Part shown: piece after piece, positions 61,028-64,000 of the stretch
Layout of the letters: each line of letters begins with the position of its first letter
Position numbering within the stretch: the stretch's first letter is position 1
Origin: Caprimulgus europaeus
Lineage: Eukaryota; Chordata; Aves; Caprimulgiformes; Caprimulgidae
Length of the DNA stretch: 64,000 nt
Assembly: GCA_907165065.1 (NCBI GenBank)
Contig: OU015524.1
Location: forward strand, 1,426,001-1,490,000
Reading direction: 5' to 3'
Notes under the pieces: model-generated
What the model was told of the DNA's origin: nothing
What the model saw: only the letters and a program-made list of their open reading frames with translations
Databases searched by the model: none
Made by a program: the position numbers and the translations under genes

Positions 61028-64000
61028 GTTACTTGGTTGACTCCAACCCACAGCACCTTTACCCCAAGAGGAACACCCCTCACCAACCCAACCACCCCCA
61101 CAGCCATCCCCCCACCTCACCACGGAGAAGCGGAGGGGAAAAGCGCTAAACAAGAAACATTAAAACTTCTGTTTTCCTCAGAGAAACTGCAAAGTGACAG
61201 CAGGTTCAGGTTTCACCCTAAACCTGCCCTGCTAGGGTACTTTTTCAAATTAAAATATCTTCTGTGGCCTCAGTCGCTCTCAAGCCGTCCATAGGCAAGA
61301 AAGAAAGGAGGCAGGGCAACACTTAAGCTCAGCCATAATTGGAAGTATGTGAAAAATGAAGTGTCAGTTTGGTCAATAAAGGGCAAAGGTGAAGGGGAAC
61401 TGCGGCCCAAACTCGGTGCAAAATGTGCTCATTAAGACACCCAATCCGCGGGCTCCTGCCCACCTCTCCCATTAGTCACCGGCCATCTGAGCGCTCCAAA
61501 TGCCTCGCCTCCCCGCTCTTATTGCTTTTCTTCTCCCATGTTAAAAAAAAAAAAAAGAAGAAGAAGAAGAAAAAACAACAAAAAAAAAGGCAAGCTGGTA
61601 TATAAATCCTTGCTCAGTCATCTGGAACATAACGTGGCCCTTCTCTCCCCCACCGCCCCGCTCTGCCGCCTGCCTTCGCAGCCTCCAAACAACCGCCTTG
61701 AGATTCCCAGCAATAAGAAATGTGATTGCCTTTTTGCCTATAGGTTGCCCAAACTCTTACAAAAGCCTGAAAAAAAACCCCAACAACCCAACAACAAACA
61801 AACAAACCATTGCGGCCACTGATACATTTTTATCAAGAAATATCGCCGCTTTCGACTCCCAGCTTGGAAGAGCAACAATCATTTGGAGGTTAAAAAAATG
61901 TTCTGAACCCAGGCCAAGGCTTGCACAGAAAAAAAGGGGGAAGAAACAATACACACAAACAGGAGACACGATGGATTTATTTTCTTTTTCTTTGAAGCCG
62001 TGTAGGGGAGCTAAACACGGGAATTAAAAAGCCCCACTCTGGATTAAAAGTGACTGTACCAGGGCTTTGTTCAATATCCTCCTGGCCTGACTACTTGGGA
62101 AAAAAAACCCAAACCAACAAAACAGATCTGTGCATACCCCAAACAGGAATATTTCTAAGTCAGAATAAGCAAGAAGATGAAGTAGTGTTGCCGTGAGCTC
62201 CGCATCGCCCGCCTGTCCCCAAGAACTTGCTTCTCTTTTCTTTTTAATTTTGCAAGTTATTTCTTCCCTGGGTGCATTCAGATCTCTGCACCGTCTGGAG
62301 ACAGACCTCCAAAGGCCCTTCCCAATGAGTTCAGAGCAATGGGAAAGCAGCCCACAAAACTTTTTCATAATATTATTCTGCATTCCTCTGCTATAACCAT
62401 CCCCTACGATGACACAACACCGGGCCTTTGTGAGAGGTTGTGTCAACGTGCCATGCAATAACATATCCTGCTGCTTCGTGGCACGAGACCCCAGAGCAGC
62501 CCCCTGGCAGTTAAATATGGATTTCTATAAGAGATCGAAGCAGCTGGGAGTCATTAGGATTACCTAAGTAAATAAATTTACATGCTAAAAAAGACTTTCA
62601 AATGCTTAGAGGAAAGAGCACCTCGCCTGTTTTCAAAGGTAATTGTTTGACCTGTGCTGTGCACAAGGATATAAATAGGTTAAAAATGCACTTTGTGGGG
62701 ATTAAAAGCAGTGAGGTATCAGGTAAAAAAGAAGAATTTCCAAAAAGTCCAAAAATAGACCTTAACCAAAACCTTAACCTTAACCAAAAAATGGACTAGG
62801 GCACAAAACTCTTGCTAAGGGGTTCAAGCTGCCCCTCTGAAAGTGCAAAGCTCAACACTCACGTCCTCGTGATACCTTCAGCCAGGTTGGAACCCTGGCC
62901 CAGAAGGTGCCTGTCCCTACCCCACCAGGGGAAGGAGGCTGTGGGAACAGCCTAAAAATAGACAGTTTTAGAGGCTTCTATTTCTGGTGATTAGATTTGA
63001 TTTTTTTTTTTAAATGGCAAACGTGCTCTTGACAGATGGAACCAAAAGGAACTTTTACAAACTCCTAAAAATAGGGAGGCCCATAATATACTGAATATAT
63101 GTCACGCAATGCAGGCATCTCGAGTTAACAAGCACCAGCCTGCGGGTCCCCCGCCTTTCGCTGCCGTCCCTCCGCGGCACCCGGTTGTGGTGGCAGTGCC
63201 ACGCCGGCTGCTTCTGCTGCCAAGAAAAGCACCCAGCAGATGTGAATACATCAGTTTGGTCACAGTGTTGTCACTCCTCACATCAGGCCATAGCAGAAAA
63301 GCCTCCAAATCATGGCATTTGGAACTTCAGTGTAGCTGGGGAGAGGCGGGGTATCGGCTATCTTTTTCTTCTCTTTTGGTCAATCAAGATCATGGGGTTT
63401 TGACTTCTTCCCCACGTGGGAAGGCTAAAATCATGCTTTTTTTACACCAGGTGTATATGCAGGTGTGGATGGGCTCACACAACTGAGATTCCCCCATAAT
63501 CTCAGCCTTCAGAGGGCTTCAAGAAAACAAAACGTAAAGCGAGGCTCAGCGAGACCATTCCCACATCCCTGTTCCTCAAAAAAAGGCTATTCCACAGGTG
63601 AGTGGCCTGAAAGCAAGTCTCAGTAATAGAGACCCCATGGACAAGGTCTCCTTTCCAAAACTCCTTTCCCAAATTTGACCTGAAAGCATCAGTTAGGAAA
63701 TTCACAGGTTTTTTTTTGCTCTTTCTTAAAGTTTTAATGCAACGAGCCTTCTTCACAAAACTCATCTATCAAGTGCTGGCAGCGATTCCAGCCTCAATAA
63801 ACCTTACTCTAAAATTGGGGTAAAAGTTTCAGAACCTGCTAAAGCATCGCTGACAAGTCTTTCTGTGGCTATTCAGTAGGACTCAAGCTCTAAAGTCACT
63901 TTAGAAACCCCTTCCTGACCGAGGTCACAGCACGCACCTTGCCAGGAGCCGACCGGGACGGCGACGATAAAACAGCAGATACGACCAGTGCTCCAGACTA
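61028..64000. other. MEIS1: Unique intron to the window edge, no gene seen
   Basis: Contains the A/GAA-rich run at 61543-61590, a short (CCTTAACC)-like run at 62759-62785 and CpG-rich words at 63150-63205. The 125-codon frame at 63109-63486 has no recognisable product. Confidence 0.45.
61543..61590. repeat. Poly(A) plus (GAA)n tract
   Basis: Fourteen A, then about five GAA units, then A-rich sequence. On the MEIS1-transcribed strand it is T/TTC-rich. Confidence 0.9.

Noticed and set aside
62759-62785. CCTTAACC-like words resembling interstitial telomere repeats
   Set aside because: The units are few, irregular and not CCCTAA. It is simple local repetition.

Overview
This window is vertebrate genomic DNA and almost certainly comes from a bird. 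It is mostly intronic: two short, spliced exons on the minus strand carry coding sequence, and no start or stop codon of a gene falls inside it. The avian call rests on repeated 5'-truncated CR1 LINE copies that share the typical 3' end, on a solo LTR of the type common in bird genomes, and on the low overall repeat load. I cannot name the species.

The gene is MEIS1, a TALE-class homeobox transcription factor, transcribed right to left. The exon at 34392-34537 (146 bp) encodes the acidic linker, the basic nuclear-localisation stretch and helix 1 of the homeodomain. The exon at 4851-4927 (77 bp) encodes the TALE loop (PYP), helix 2 and the start of helix 3. The reading phases join exactly. Two residues (S in the SPST stretch and H in KKRHKKR) match MEIS1 as I remember it rather than MEIS2, which has G and Q there. 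The exon with the main DNA-contact residues (WFINARRR) should lie left of the window, and the exon upstream of the acidic linker should lie right of it.

Layout: 1-4850 is part of the intron downstream of the second exon, with two CR1 copies. 4928-34391 is a complete 29.5 kb intron; the matching human intron lies in the MEIS1 restless-legs association region. It holds five CR1 fragments, a 34-bp minisatellite with a higher-order pattern (23.4-23.9 kb), a TAG/TAA tract, several small CpG-dense patches and long unique stretches. 34538-64000 is part of the next intron upstream. It holds a solo LTR at 44.5-45.1 kb, three CR1 copies, two minisatellites at 51.95-52.33 kb and 53.39-53.55 kb, a 147-bp A/T tract at 55.7 kb, and several unique stretches that look like conserved noncoding sequence.

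Nothing here looks like a new multi-gene system. The points most worth following are an apparently very similar inverted CR1 pair on either side of the 146-bp exon (a possible circular-RNA or hairpin set-up), the patterned and strand-skewed minisatellites, a four-run G-quadruplex motif in a CpG-dense patch about 350 bp from that exon, and candidate enhancers that contain TALE-type sites.
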